From: Chloroflexota bacterium
Lineage (GTDB): Bacteria > Chloroflexota > Chloroflexia > Chloroflexales > Herpetosiphonaceae
NCBI GenBank assembly: GCA_020161265.1
Contig: JAIUOC010000005.1
Coordinates: 186,001 to 250,000, forward strand
DNA: 64,000 nucleotides
Reading direction: 5' to 3'
The position numbers and the translations under genes were made by a program. Positions 46,606 to 54,952 of this stretch are shown piece after piece. The notes beneath the pieces were generated by a model. That model had not been told where the DNA came from, did not search any database, and saw only the letters and a program-made list of their open reading frames with translations. Within the stretch, counting starts at the first letter, position 1. Each line of letters opens with the position of its first letter.

Positions 46606-47366
46606 ACAACAACGATTGGTATCGCTATTTTGCGCCGCGCCAAGTTGCCACATTAAGCGCCGAACGCCAACAGGGCGATTATGCTGCCGCCCAGTACGAC
46701 CTTGATTTTGTGTTGGCTCAGATTGGCCTTGGCTCAAACGCGAGTATTTTGGAAATTGGTTGTGGTTGGGGTCGGCATAGCGTGGCGCTGGCCGAACGTG
46801 GCTTTGCTCATGTTTTGAGCATCGACATTGCACCCGAATTGCTGCAAGCGGCCCAAGCTTTTGCCCAGCAACGCGGCCAAACCTGCCAATTTCGCCAACA
46901 AGATTTTATCGAAATTAGCGATCAGCCGTTTGATGCGATCTTCTCGTTGTACGACCGCAGTTGTTGCGGCTACCCTAGCGAAGCGGCTGATGCCCAGAGT
47001 TTGCAGCATTTAGCCAATTTGCTGCAACCCAATGGCTGGCTGATTTTTGGCATCAACGATTGGCCGTTTGCGCTGCCTGAAGCTAGCCAACGCTGGGCTG
47101 AAACTGAACAAGGCTTGGAGTTGTACGAGGTGATTCCGGATCGCAGCGCCATGACCTGCACCGATCGCTTGACAGTGCTCAAGGCAGGTCAACGCACCAG
47201 CTATGAATTGACGCGCCGCCATTACTATTTGCCCGAATTGCAGCGCTTGCTGGGTAATGCAGGCTTACAGTTAGTCAGCGCATGGCATCGCTTGGATATA
47301 ACGCGACCGTATGGCGATGGCAGCAATGGTTTATTTATCGTGGCTCAGCGAGCGAGCAATGGCTAA
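46602..47366 (+). CDS. Class I SAM-dependent methyltransferase in the cobalamin operon
   Basis: 254 residues with a Rossmann SAM fold: motif I ILEIGCGWGRHSVALAE, acidic strand end VLSIDIAPELL, then QQDFIEI and FDAIFSLYDRS. It does not match the named corrin methyltransferases (CbiE/F/H/J/L), which have a different fold (class III); this is a small-molecule methyltransferase type like UbiE. Its ATG overlaps the cobN stop as ATGA and its own end overlaps cbiB, so it is firmly in the operon. Role unknown. It may methylate a corrinoid precursor, or be unrelated to B12. Confidence 0.85.
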   Translation: MNNNDWYRYFAPRQVATLSAERQQGDYAAAQYDLDFVLAQIGLGSNASILEIGCGWGRHSVALAERGFAHVLSIDIAPELLQAAQAFAQQRGQTCQFRQQDFIEISDQPFDAIFSLYDRSCCGYPSEAADAQSLQHLANLLQPNGWLIFGINDWPFALPEASQRWAETEQGLELYEVIPDRSAMTCTDRLTVLKAGQRTSYELTRRHYYLPELQRLLGNAGLQLVSAWHRLDITRPYGDGSNGLFIVAQRASNG

Positions 47367-48276
47367 ACGAGCACTGAGTGGTTTATTGGCCTTGGCCTGC
47401 GATGCGCTCTTGCCTGAATTGCCCAACCAAGTGCATCCAGTTGTTTGGATGGGCAAGTGGATCAAGCGAGGCGAGCAGTTCGCGCCAAGCAACGAGGCTG
47501 GCCGTTTGGTTTGGGGCGCAATTTGGCTCGGCATGGGCATGGGCTTGAGTGCAGATTTGGCTGCCCGAATTCCCAAACATCCATTGGCTCAAGCCTTGGT
47601 TGCCCAAAGTTTGCTGGCCTATCGAGCGCTCGATCGAGCGGTTGGCGAGGTGCAAACCGCATTGGTAGCCGATGATTTGGCTGAAGCACGACGGTTGTTA
47701 AGCTGGCATTTGGTCAGCCGCGATACGGCGGAGCTAAGCCCAAGCGACGTTGCCGCCGCCGCAATTGAATCGCTGGCCGAAAATCTCTCGGATAGCGTGA
47801 TTGCCCCGTTGTTTTGGTATTTGGTAGCAGGCTTGCCAGGCTTGGCGGCCTATCGCATGAGCAATACCTTCGATGCGATGTGGGGCTATCGCAATCAACA
47901 GTTTGAATATCTTGGCAAAGTTGCCGCCCGTTGCGATGATGCACTCAATTTAGTTCCCGCACGTTTGACCGCTGGCCTGCTTTGGCTGGTTGCCCATGGC
48001 CAACGCCAACGAACATGGCAGGTAGTTTGGCGTGATCATGGTAAAACAGCCTCGCCCAATGCTGGTTGGCCAATGGCGGCCATGGCTGGGGCGCTGGATA
48101 CTCAGTTGATCAAAATTGGGCATTATGCACTTGGCGATGGCTTAACCCAGCCCGACCCAGCCCTGATACAAACTGCTCGCCAGCTAACCCGCCGCGTGAT
48201 GTTTCTAGTTGTGGCAGGCTTGGCGATTGGCGCTTGGGGAGCAGAACATGTTAACGCAGAGGGTGAATGGCTTTAG
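47359..48276 (+). CDS. cbiB: Adenosylcobinamide-phosphate synthase CbiB (CobD type)
   Basis: A membrane enzyme that attaches aminopropanol phosphate to adenosylcobyric acid. 305 residues from ATG 47359. Seen: family opening ALACDALLPELPNQVHPVVWMGKWI, SYLAYRALDRAVGEV-like helix (LLAYRALDRAVGEV), IESLAENLSDSVIAPLFWYLV, YRMSNTFDAMWGYRN, and ASPNAGWPMAAMAGAL. The frame overlaps the methyltransferase by eight bases. Oddity: its last residues (AEGEWL) and TAG stop read through the beginning of a dispersed repeat that shares TTAACGCAGAGG with copy 1. Confidence 0.95.
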   Translation: MAKRALSGLLALACDALLPELPNQVHPVVWMGKWIKRGEQFAPSNEAGRLVWGAIWLGMGMGLSADLAARIPKHPLAQALVAQSLLAYRALDRAVGEVQTALVADDLAEARRLLSWHLVSRDTAELSPSDVAAAAIESLAENLSDSVIAPLFWYLVAGLPGLAAYRMSNTFDAMWGYRNQQFEYLGKVAARCDDALNLVPARLTAGLLWLVAHGQRQRTWQVVWRDHGKTASPNAGWPMAAMAGALDTQLIKIGHYALGDGLTQPDPALIQTARQLTRRVMFLVVAGLAIGAWGAEHVNAEGEWL

Positions 48277-48374
48277 GCTATCGGCTATCGGAACATTTTT
48301 TGGGATTGCAATGGCTTCAACAGCCAACAGCCAATAGCCAAATTTTCATCCTTCATCCCTCATAATTCATCCTT
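48259..48374. repeat. Modular inverted repeat element, copy 5
   Basis: GGTGAATGG, then TTAGGCTATCGGCTATCGG on the left and, inverted, CAACAGCCAATAGCC on the right, followed by CATCCTTCATCCCTC and ATTCATCCTT. It contains the last codons of cbiB and fills the gap to btuF. Confidence 0.7.
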
Positions 48375-48397
48375 CTATAAAATGGGGTTCAATTCAC

Positions 48398-49456
48398 ATG
48401 ACCAAGGTTCGATTTAGCCGATTTTTGAGCGTTTTCTTGTTGTTGGGCAGCCTTGTAGCTTGTGGCGCTGCCGAAAATGGCGTGACCCAATTACCAGCGA
48501 CAACCGTGCCGCCAACCGCCACAACTGATAGTGTTGCCGTAGCGCCAACCGCCACCACAGCAGTGAGTGTAACTGCCGAATTGACCCCAACCGTTGTGGT
48601 CAGCAATACCAGCAGCAGCTATCCCTTAACGATCAAGGATAGCCTTGGACGCGAAGTGACTTTAACCGCACAACCAAGTCGGATCGTCTCGTTAGCACCA
48701 TCGAATACTGAAATTCTGTTTGCAGTTGGTGCGGGCGATGCGTTGGTTGGCGTGACTAAATATTGCAATTATCCCGAAGCAGCCAAGAGCATCGATCAAA
48801 TTGGTGGCTTCTCGGCCAAAACGATTAGCATCGAAACCATTGTGGCGCTCAAGCCTGATGTTGTGTTTTCGGGCGATGAAAGCCAACAAACGGTGATTGA
48901 TGCTCTAGCGCAAGCCAATATTCCGGTAATCGCAATCAAAGCTGAAAACTTCGCAGCCGTCTATGAAAATATTAATTTGATTGGTCAAGCGACTAATCAT
49001 CCAACTGAGGCGGCTCAAGTTGTAGCCGAGATGCAAACGCGGATTGATGCAGTAACCACCAAAACCAAGACACTGGCAGCTGCCGATAAATTAAGCGTGT
49101 TCTATGAAGTTTATGACGAGCCATTGATGACTGCTGGCCCGCAAACCTTTATTGGTCAAATGGTTGAACTCGCTGGCGCAACTAATATTTTTGCCGATGT
49201 CAGCGAAGAGTATCCTGAAATCAGTGCCGAAGAAGTGGTTAACCGCCAACCAGCGGTGATCATCGGGCCTGAATCACATGGCGATAAACTGACGATTGAT
49301 CTGATCGCCCAACGTCCAGGCTGGAGCCAAATCAAGGCAGTCAAGGATGGCAAGATCATCGTTTTGAATGGTGATATGCTTTCGCGGCCAGGCCCACGGT
49401 TGGCCGATGCCTTAGAAGCACTGAGCCAAGCCTTGTACCCAGAATTGTTTAACTAA
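48398..49456 (+). CDS. btuF: Cobalamin-binding lipoprotein BtuF of the corrinoid ABC importer
   Basis: 352 residues with signal peptide and lipobox LVACG, a T/V/P-rich spacer to about residue 75, then the BtuF/FecB helical-backbone binding fold: YPLTIKDSLGREVTLTAQPSR, RIVSLAPSNTEILFAVGAGD, VGVTKYCNYPEAA, IETIVALKPDVVFS, VINRQPAVIIGPESHG-like (VVNRQPAVIIGPES). It delivers corrinoid to BtuC-BtuD. The location in the riboswitch-led cobalamin block supports B12 rather than iron-siderophore uptake, which the fold alone would not decide. GGGG precedes the ATG; the site is weak. Confidence 0.93.
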   Translation: MTKVRFSRFLSVFLLLGSLVACGAAENGVTQLPATTVPPTATTDSVAVAPTATTAVSVTAELTPTVVVSNTSSSYPLTIKDSLGREVTLTAQPSRIVSLAPSNTEILFAVGAGDALVGVTKYCNYPEAAKSIDQIGGFSAKTISIETIVALKPDVVFSGDESQQTVIDALAQANIPVIAIKAENFAAVYENINLIGQATNHPTEAAQVVAEMQTRIDAVTTKTKTLAAADKLSVFYEVYDEPLMTAGPQTFIGQMVELAGATNIFADVSEEYPEISAEEVVNRQPAVIIGPESHGDKLTIDLIAQRPGWSQIKAVKDGKIIVLNGDMLSRPGPRLADALEALSQALYPELFN

Positions 49457-49533
49457 GCCTGATTGAGCTTAATCAGCGTGTGCCAAGCAGCGTCAGCAAT
49501 GGTGCTGCTTGCTCCAGTTTTGAAGGGTTGGTT

Positions 49534-50568
49534 TTGGCACGATTAATATCCAAGCCCTATTGGCGCGATTTGCTTGCATTTGGCGGGCTACTTGGCTTGT
49601 TGCTCTTAACGATGGTGCTGAGCCTTGGCATTGGTGCGGTGCAATTTAGCCCCAGCGAAGTGCTGCAAGCGATCATTCAGCCTCAACATCCGAGCACCAA
49701 CAGTACTGCCGTGACGATCGTTTGGGATTTGCGGATGGCTCGCATGCTCTTGGCGGCTTTGATTGGCGCTGGGTTGGCTAGTGCGGGTGCGGCATTTCAG
49801 GGCTTATTTCAAAATCCCTTGGCTGATCCATTTGCGATCGGTGCATCGGGCGGGGCGGCCTTGGGAGCAACTTTGGCGATTGTGCTGCAAATTCAGTGGC
49901 AATGGCTGGGTTTTAGTGCAGTTGCGCTGTGTGCCTTTATTGGTGCTTTGCTGGCGGTTGGCGTGGTGTATACGATTGCCGAAGTTGGTGGGCACGCACC
50001 GCGCACCGCCTTGCTCTTGGCAGGAGCAGCGCTCAGCACCATGCTTTCGGCCACAGTTTCGTTATTGTTATTGATGAACGAGCAACCGTTGTATGAAGTA
50101 TTTGCCTGGCTGCTGGGCGGTTTATCGGGCCGTAGCTGGGATAATTTGCGCAGCAGCCTGCCATTTGTGGTGCTGGGTATTGCTTGGCTTTGGCTGTTAG
50201 CACGGCGGATCGATGCCCTGAGTTGTGGCGATGAAGTGGCCCAAAGTTTGGGCTTATCGCTGTGGCGTACTCGAAGTGCTGTGATTGCCGCCGCCAGCAT
50301 CACGACTGCTGCAACTGTAGCTAATGGCGGCATTATCGGCTTTGTTGGCTTGATTGCGCCACATATTGCCCGCTTGCTGTTTGGAGCCAACCATGCCCGT
50401 TTGATTCCTGCCAGCGGCTTGGTTGGGGCGATGTTGCTGGTGCTCGCTGATACAACGGCTCGTACCATCGCGGCACCATTGGAGTTGCCTGTTGGCATTT
50501 TAACCGCCATGCTCGGCGGCCCATTCTTTTTGTATCTGCTCAAGCGGTCGCGAGGGGTCAGGGGTTAG
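49534..50568 (+). CDS. btuC: Corrinoid ABC importer permease BtuC (FecCD family)
   Basis: 344 residues, about ten membrane helices. Start at TTG 49534 is preceded by GAAGGG at ideal spacing and gives the usual short cytoplasmic N terminus; the longer frame from GTG 49480 adds an odd polar leader. Seen: AGLASAGAAFQGLFQNPLADPFAIGASGGAALGA (conserved FecCD motif), LLLAGAALSTMLSATVSLLLL, GLSGRSWDNLR, NGGIIGFVGLIAPHIARLLFG. Its C-terminal residues RGVRG and the TAG stop are encoded by the AGGGGTCAGGGGTTAGGG start of a dispersed repeat. Confidence 0.94.
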   Translation: MARLISKPYWRDLLAFGGLLGLLLLTMVLSLGIGAVQFSPSEVLQAIIQPQHPSTNSTAVTIVWDLRMARMLLAALIGAGLASAGAAFQGLFQNPLADPFAIGASGGAALGATLAIVLQIQWQWLGFSAVALCAFIGALLAVGVVYTIAEVGGHAPRTALLLAGAALSTMLSATVSLLLLMNEQPLYEVFAWLLGGLSGRSWDNLRSSLPFVVLGIAWLWLLARRIDALSCGDEVAQSLGLSLWRTRSAVIAAASITTAATVANGGIIGFVGLIAPHIARLLFGANHARLIPASGLVGAMLLVLADTTARTIAAPLELPVGILTAMLGGPFFLYLLKRSRGVRG

Positions 50569-50770
50569 GGAGAAGGAGGAAGTGAGGGATGAAGGATGAG
50601 GGCTATGGGCTTTTGGCTATAGGCTATTGGACAGTTTTTGTGGTTATGAGGCAATAGGACAGCAAGAACATCATCAAATAAATCTGTGCAATCTGTGGCT
50701 AAAAAATAATCATTCGTGTAATTCGTGGCGAAAAACAGCCTTCGCGTAAATTCGTTTCCTTCGTGGATAA
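50553..50770. repeat. Modular repeat element, copy 6
   Basis: AGGGGTCAGGGGTTAGGG (overlapping the btuC stop), GGGATGAAGGATGAG, GGGCTATGGGCTTTTGGC then TATAGGCTATTGG with a weak inverted GGCAATAGG, then a tandem block AATCTGTGCAATCTGTGGC and CATTCGTGTAATTCGTGGC, and finally TTCCTTCGTGGATAA. It is the richest copy and separates btuC from btuD. Confidence 0.72.
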
Positions 50771-50795
50771 TTTAATTCCTAGAAAGCCATAATCT

Positions 50796-51605
50796 ATGTC
50801 AAACCCAATTCTTACAATCGAGCAGCTTGGTTGTCGTTATGGCTCGCGCGATGTATTTGCCCAGGTCGATTTACAGGCTACCAAGGGCGAAGTTTTGGCG
50901 CTGCTTGGGCCGAATGGCGCTGGCAAAAGCACATTATTGCGTTGTTTGGCACGCTTACAACGTCCGCAACAGGGCCAAATCTGGCTTGATGGGCAGCCAT
51001 TGTGGCAGATAAAACCGCGTTTGGTAGCCCAGCAAGTTGCCTTTGCCCCGCAGCAAGCTGGATTAAACCCCGAATTAACTGTTGAGCAAATGCTGTTGCT
51101 TGGTCGCACGCCGCATCGTGGTTGGCTGCTCCCGATGACTAAGACTGATCGAACAATTGTCGAAACATTACTTGAGCGTTTTAATTTAACCAAGTATCGG
51201 CGGCAAAGTCTGGCCGAGCTTTCGGGTGGTGAACAACGGCGGGTGATTATTGCCCGAGCCTTGGCCCAGCAGCCCAAAATGTTATTGCTCGATGAGCCAA
51301 CCGCCCATCTTGATTTGAAGTATCAGCTAGAAATTATGCAATTGGTCAGCGATTTGGCGCATAACGACGGGGTGTGTGTCATTTTGACCTTGCACGATCT
51401 GAATCAAGCCAGCCTGTGCGCCGACCGCATCGCCTTACTCGCTCATGGCCGCTTGCAGGCAGTTGGTGCACCAAGCACCGTTTTGCGCAGCGAATTGATC
51501 GAAGCAGCCTATGAAGTGCCAATTCAAATGATTGAGCATCCTAACCATAATTTACCGCTGGTGATGCTCCAACCACAGCGCAAGGAAGCAGTATGGCCCA
51601 ATTAG
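50796..51605 (+). CDS. btuD: Corrinoid ABC importer ATPase BtuD
   Basis: 269 residues. Walker A LLGPNGAGKST (38-46), Q loop VAFAPQQAG, signature LSGGEQRRV (near 142), Walker B MLLLDEPTAHLD, switch His in ILTLHDLNQA. It couples ATP hydrolysis to BtuC-BtuF import and is the FepC/BtuD type of ATPase. It is separated from btuC by a repeat, yet its 3' end overlaps cobU by 13 bases, so btuD-cobU-cobD-cobQ are one tight block. Confidence 0.95.
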   Translation: MSNPILTIEQLGCRYGSRDVFAQVDLQATKGEVLALLGPNGAGKSTLLRCLARLQRPQQGQIWLDGQPLWQIKPRLVAQQVAFAPQQAGLNPELTVEQMLLLGRTPHRGWLLPMTKTDRTIVETLLERFNLTKYRRQSLAELSGGEQRRVIIARALAQQPKMLLLDEPTAHLDLKYQLEIMQLVSDLAHNDGVCVILTLHDLNQASLCADRIALLAHGRLQAVGAPSTVLRSELIEAAYEVPIQMIEHPNHNLPLVMLQPQRKEAVWPN

Positions 51606-52138
51606 TTCTATTCACTGGCGGCGCTCGCAGCGGCAAAAGCTGGCGAGCCGAACAATATACCAGCCAACAAGCCGAGCATATCGTTTATATCGCCACCGCT
51701 CAAGCTGGCGATGCTGAAATGCAACAACGGATTAGTTTGCATCAAGTCCAACGCCCCAGCCATTGGCAAACGCTCGAAGCGCCGCTGGCAGTCAGCCAAA
51801 CTCTAGCACAACTGCCAAGCGGCAGTGTGGTGTTGCTCGATTGTCTAACCTTGCTGGTGAGCAACCTCTTGCTTGCCAACGAAATTCAGCCCGAACCGAT
51901 CGTGCAAGCTGAAATTCAGGCAATTTTGGCGGCTCAGCAAGCCCGCGATTTACATTTGATTATCGTGACCAATGAGGTTGGGATGGGCATTGTACCAGCC
52001 TATGCCCTGGGTCGAGTCTATCGCGACCTGATTGGGCGGGCCAACCAGCAAATCGCCGCCGCAGCCAACGCGGTTTATCTCGTTGTGGCGGGCATTCCGA
52101 TCGAAATCCGCCAACTGCAAGCAGCGTGGGTCAAGTAA
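51593..52138 (+). CDS. cobU: Adenosylcobinamide kinase/adenosylcobinamide-phosphate guanylyltransferase
   Basis: A bifunctional nucleotide-loop enzyme of 181 residues (normal). Seen: P-loop FTGGARSGKSWRAE (8-20), RISLHQVQRP with His50 in the position that is guanylylated in CobU, PSGSVVLLDCLTLLVSNLL, and VTNEVGMGIVPAYALGRVYRD. It phosphorylates adenosylcobinamide and transfers GMP to it. It overlaps btuD at the front and shares its stop with the cobD start as TAATG. Confidence 0.96.
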   Translation: MAQLVLFTGGARSGKSWRAEQYTSQQAEHIVYIATAQAGDAEMQQRISLHQVQRPSHWQTLEAPLAVSQTLAQLPSGSVVLLDCLTLLVSNLLLANEIQPEPIVQAEIQAILAAQQARDLHLIIVTNEVGMGIVPAYALGRVYRDLIGRANQQIAAAANAVYLVVAGIPIEIRQLQAAWVK

Positions 52139-53310
52139 TGCAGCAGCCAATTCATGGGGCAATTGATTATGCTGAATTGCAGCAACGTGGGCTTGTAGCC
52201 AGCCAAATCGACGATTTCAGTAGCAACGTCAATCCGCTTGGCACGCCGAGTTTTATTCGCGAAGCGCTGGCAACTGTTGATTTGGCGCATTACCCCGATC
52301 GTCAATCGTTGGCCTTGCGGGCGGCGCTGGCCAAACGCCATGGTTGTGAACCTGAACAGCTATTGATTGGTAATGGCAGCAATGAGTTAATTCATCTGAT
52401 TGCGCGGGCCTTGTTGCAACCGAATGATCCGGTTTTGCTGATTGAGCCAACTTTTGGCGAATATGCCTATGCTAGTAGTTTGGCTGGCGCTCGATTGTTG
52501 CGCTATCAAGCAACTGCCGAAACTGGTTTTGCAATTGATCTTGGGGCTTGTTGTCATTTGATCAAGCAACATCGCCCACGCTTGGTTTGGCTGTGCAATC
52601 CCAATAATCCCACTGGCAGCTATTTGGATGCTGAAGCGATTGCCCAACTTCAAGCAGCGTGTACCGCAGTTCAAGCCTATTTGGTGCTCGATTTGGCATA
52701 TGCTGATTTAGGGGTCAGGGGACAGGGGTTAGGAGTTAGGAATCAGGAGTCTAAGTATATCCGAATCTTAACTGAAGAAGATCAATTTAGGGGTCTAGGT
52801 GTTAGAGAACAAGGGGCGAAATATTATGAGTATCAACCCTCTGACCTCTTGACCCTAGCCCCTGACCCCTACACGATTTACCTCTACTCGCTGACCAAAA
52901 GCTATGCCTTGGCGGGGTTGCGCTTGGGCTATGTGGTGGCTGAGCAAGCGGTTATCGCTAGTTTGCAGCGTTGGCAGCCGCAATGGAGCGTCAATAGTTT
53001 GGCTCAGGCCGCCGGCCTAGCGATTTGCCAAAATCCGCATTGGCTAGCCCAACAGCTTGAGCAATGGTGGATTTGGAGCGAACAATTACGCCAAGGCTTG
53101 CGCCAACTCGGCTTGAAGGTCTTGCCAAGTTGCTTGCCATTTTTCTTAGTTGAAGTGACCAACGCTCAGCAAACTCGCAGTGCTTTGCTGGCTCATGCTT
53201 GTTTGGTGCGCGATTGTAGCTCGTTTGGCTTGCCGCAGTTTGTACGGATCGCCCCGCGTCAACCAGCCGCAAATCAACACTTGCTGAATGCTTGGAGAAG
53301 TTTATGCTAG
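52138..53310 (+). CDS. cobD: Threonine-phosphate decarboxylase CobD-like PLP enzyme carrying a translated repeat insertion
   Basis: A class I/II aminotransferase-fold enzyme expected to make aminopropanol phosphate for CbiB. 390 residues. Seen: [77 protein letters not shown], then PLP Lys254 in [16 protein letters not shown]. HisC is the close alternative; cobU/cobQ neighbours favour CobD. Oddity: residues about 191-245 are encoded by a copy of the dispersed repeat (52710-52870). The Ala of AY to Lys distance is 67 residues, about 40 more than I recall for HisC-type enzymes. The frame stays open, so it may be a functional enzyme with a large loop, or inactive. Confidence 0.88.
   Translation: MQQPIHGAIDYAELQQRGLVASQIDDFSSNVNPLGTPSFIREALATVDLAHYPDRQSLALRAALAKRHGCEPEQLLIGNGSNELIHLIARALLQPNDPVLLIEPTFGEYAYASSLAGARLLRYQATAETGFAIDLGACCHLIKQHRPRLVWLCNPNNPTGSYLDAEAIAQLQAACTAVQAYLVLDLAYADLGVRGQGLGVRNQESKYIRILTEEDQFRGLGVREQGAKYYEYQPSDLLTLAPDPYTIYLYSLTKSYALAGLRLGYVVAEQAVIASLQRWQPQWSVNSLAQAAGLAICQNPHWLAQQLEQWWIWSEQLRQGLRQLGLKVLPSCLPFFLVEVTNAQQTRSALLAHACLVRDCSSFGLPQFVRIAPRQPAANQHLLNAWRSLC
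52710..52870. repeat. Modular inverted repeat element, copy 7, inside cobD
   Basis: 161 bases bounded by perfect 12-bp inverted ends AGGGGTCAGGGG (52710-52721) and CCCCTGACCCCT (52859-52870). Further G-rich words (GACAGGGGTTAGGAGTTAGG) lie on the left and C-rich ones (CCCTCTGACCTCTTGACCC) on the right. GATTTA occurs at 52705-52710 and again at 52875-52880 and may be a target duplication. It has no transposase. The length is not a multiple of three, so removing it exactly would not restore the cobD frame. Confidence 0.8.
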
Positions 53311-54761
53311 CCCCAGTTTTGATGGTCGTTGGAACCGCCTCGTCGGTTGGTAAAAGCACCTTGGTTAGTGCGCTTTGCCGAATCGCCGCCCGCCGTGGCA
53401 TTCGCGTTGCACCCTTCAAAGCCCAAAATATGAGCAATAACGCCGCTGTTACTGCCAACGGCGAAGAAATTGCCCGTAGTATTGCAGTCCAAGCAGCGGC
53501 AGCTAAACTCACACCCAGCGTGCAGATGAACCCAATTTTGATCAAGCCTGAAGGCCAACGCCGGAGCCAAATTATTGTGCAAGGCCGACCGTGGCGCACG
53601 CTTGAGGCAATCGATTATTGGCAACGTAAACAGATGCTCTGGGAAATTGTTGCCAACAGCCTCGATCAGTTACGCCAAACATATGATTTGGTGATAGCTG
53701 AGGGCGCTGGCAGCCCAGTTGAATTGAATCTTAAAGCTCACGATATTACCAATATGCGCGTGGCAACCTATGCTCAAGCCCAAACGTTGTTGGTCGGCGA
53801 TATTGACGTTGGCGGGATTTTCGCGGCGATGTTGGGCACATTGATGCTATTAGAGCCAGAGGAACGTCAATTAATCGCTGGCTTAATTGTCAATCGGTTT
53901 CGTGGCGACCCCGACTTATTTACTGATGGGATTCAAATTCTCGAACAACGCAGCAACAAACCAGTCTTAGGGGTTGTGCCATGGCTGCCGCAACTTGGCT
54001 TGCCCGAAGAAGATGCGGTTGCTTTGGAACGACCTGATCAAACAACCAACAATGCATCCCTGACGATTGGGGTGATTCAACTACCAGCGATCGCCAACTT
54101 CGACGATTTTGATCCCTTGGCCCAAGAGCAGGGAGTGGCAGTGCGCTATATCAACCAGCCGCATGAATTACAGCATTGCCAAGCGCTGATTTTGCCAGGC
54201 ACAAAGCACACGTTGGCTGCGCGGCAGTGGTTAACTGAGCATGGCTTCGATCGGGCAATTCAACAATTTCAAGGGCCAATTGTCGGCATTTGTGGCGGCT
54301 ATCAGTTGCTCGGCCAGCAAATTGATGATCCAGAGGCGGTTGAAGGCACTGGCGGTAGCATGGCAGGCTTAGGTTTATTACCAACCACCACGATCTTTCA
54401 GCGCCACAAGCAAACGCGCCAAGTTCAGGCGCTCAGCCATTTGCCATGGGCCAAAACTTACCCACTAACTGGCTATGAAATTCATATGGGGCGAACTGAG
54501 CTGTTGGCTGATCAACCAGCATTTAGCATTGAACAAGCTGAATCAACCCATGCTGATGGCTGTATGCGGGCTGATGGCAAGGTTTGGGGCTGTTATATTC
54601 ATGGTATTTTTGCTAATACCGAGTTTCGCCAAGCTTGGCTGAGTAGCCTTGGTTGGCAGGTTCAGCCTTCAATTCAACCAATCGATCCTTTCGAGCGGCT
54701 CGCCGACCATGTAGAAGCTTGTTTGGAGCCGAATTTATTAGCAAAATTACTGGGAACTTAA
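53304..54761 (+). CDS. cobQ: Cobyric acid synthase
   Basis: A glutamine-dependent amidotransferase that amidates adenosylcobyrinic a,c-diamide at four side chains. 485 residues from ATG 53304, which overlaps the cobD stop and has GGAGAAG upstream. N-terminal ATP domain: [65 protein letters not shown]-terminal glutaminase: [10 protein letters not shown] (nucleophile Cys330) and GCYIHGIF (His433), with [10 protein letters not shown] between them. It is a complete enzyme of normal length and the last plus-strand gene of the cobalamin block. Confidence 0.96.
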   Translation: MLAPVLMVVGTASSVGKSTLVSALCRIAARRGIRVAPFKAQNMSNNAAVTANGEEIARSIAVQAAAAKLTPSVQMNPILIKPEGQRRSQIIVQGRPWRTLEAIDYWQRKQMLWEIVANSLDQLRQTYDLVIAEGAGSPVELNLKAHDITNMRVATYAQAQTLLVGDIDVGGIFAAMLGTLMLLEPEERQLIAGLIVNRFRGDPDLFTDGIQILEQRSNKPVLGVVPWLPQLGLPEEDAVALERPDQTTNNASLTIGVIQLPAIANFDDFDPLAQEQGVAVRYINQPHELQHCQALILPGTKHTLAARQWLTEHGFDRAIQQFQGPIVGICGGYQLLGQQIDDPEAVEGTGGSMAGLGLLPTTTIFQRHKQTRQVQALSHLPWAKTYPLTGYEIHMGRTELLADQPAFSIEQAESTHADGCMRADGKVWGCYIHGIFANTEFRQAWLSSLGWQVQPSIQPIDPFERLADHVEACLEPNLLAKLLGT

Positions 54762-54765
54762 GCCT

Positions 54766-54952
54766 AAGAACATAGAGCACGAATGGCTATAGACTTTTGG
54801 CTATGGGAACAGGAATTAAACAAATTTAGGTTAATCAGCCTTTGCGATCTTCGCATGCTTGGCGGTTTTAACCTTCGTGCCCTTCATTGCCCAAAATCTG
54901 ACCCCTAGCCCCTGAAACCTGATCCCTATGCTCTATGTTCTTTGCTCTATGC
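54766..54952. repeat. Modular inverted repeat element, copy 8
   Basis: AAGAACATAGAGCAC on the left and its reverse complement family ATGCTCTATGTTCTTTGCTC on the right end. In between: GGCTATAGACTTTTGGCTAT, TTCGCATGCTTGGCGG, TTCGTGCCCTTC, and CTGACCCCTAGCCCCTGA. It lies between convergent cobQ and the ECF gene, and includes the last eight codons and the stop of the ECF gene. Confidence 0.75.

Noticed and set aside
49893-50543. A 216-codon frame antisense to btuC
   Set aside because: Low-complexity product opposite a well-supported permease; long antisense frames are common where GCN codons are frequent.
50660-50770. CRISPR array, because of the repeated ATCTGTG/ATTCGTG words
   Set aside because: Units are short, unequal and lack spacers of constant length; no cas gene is near.
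52710-52870. Insertion sequence or MITE of a known IS family
   Set aside because: No transposase and the inverted ends match no family I recognise; kept as a repeat only.
52991-53599. A 202-codon frame antisense to cobD and cobQ
   Set aside because: Spans the junction of two solid genes on the other strand; no start signal and no recognisable domain.
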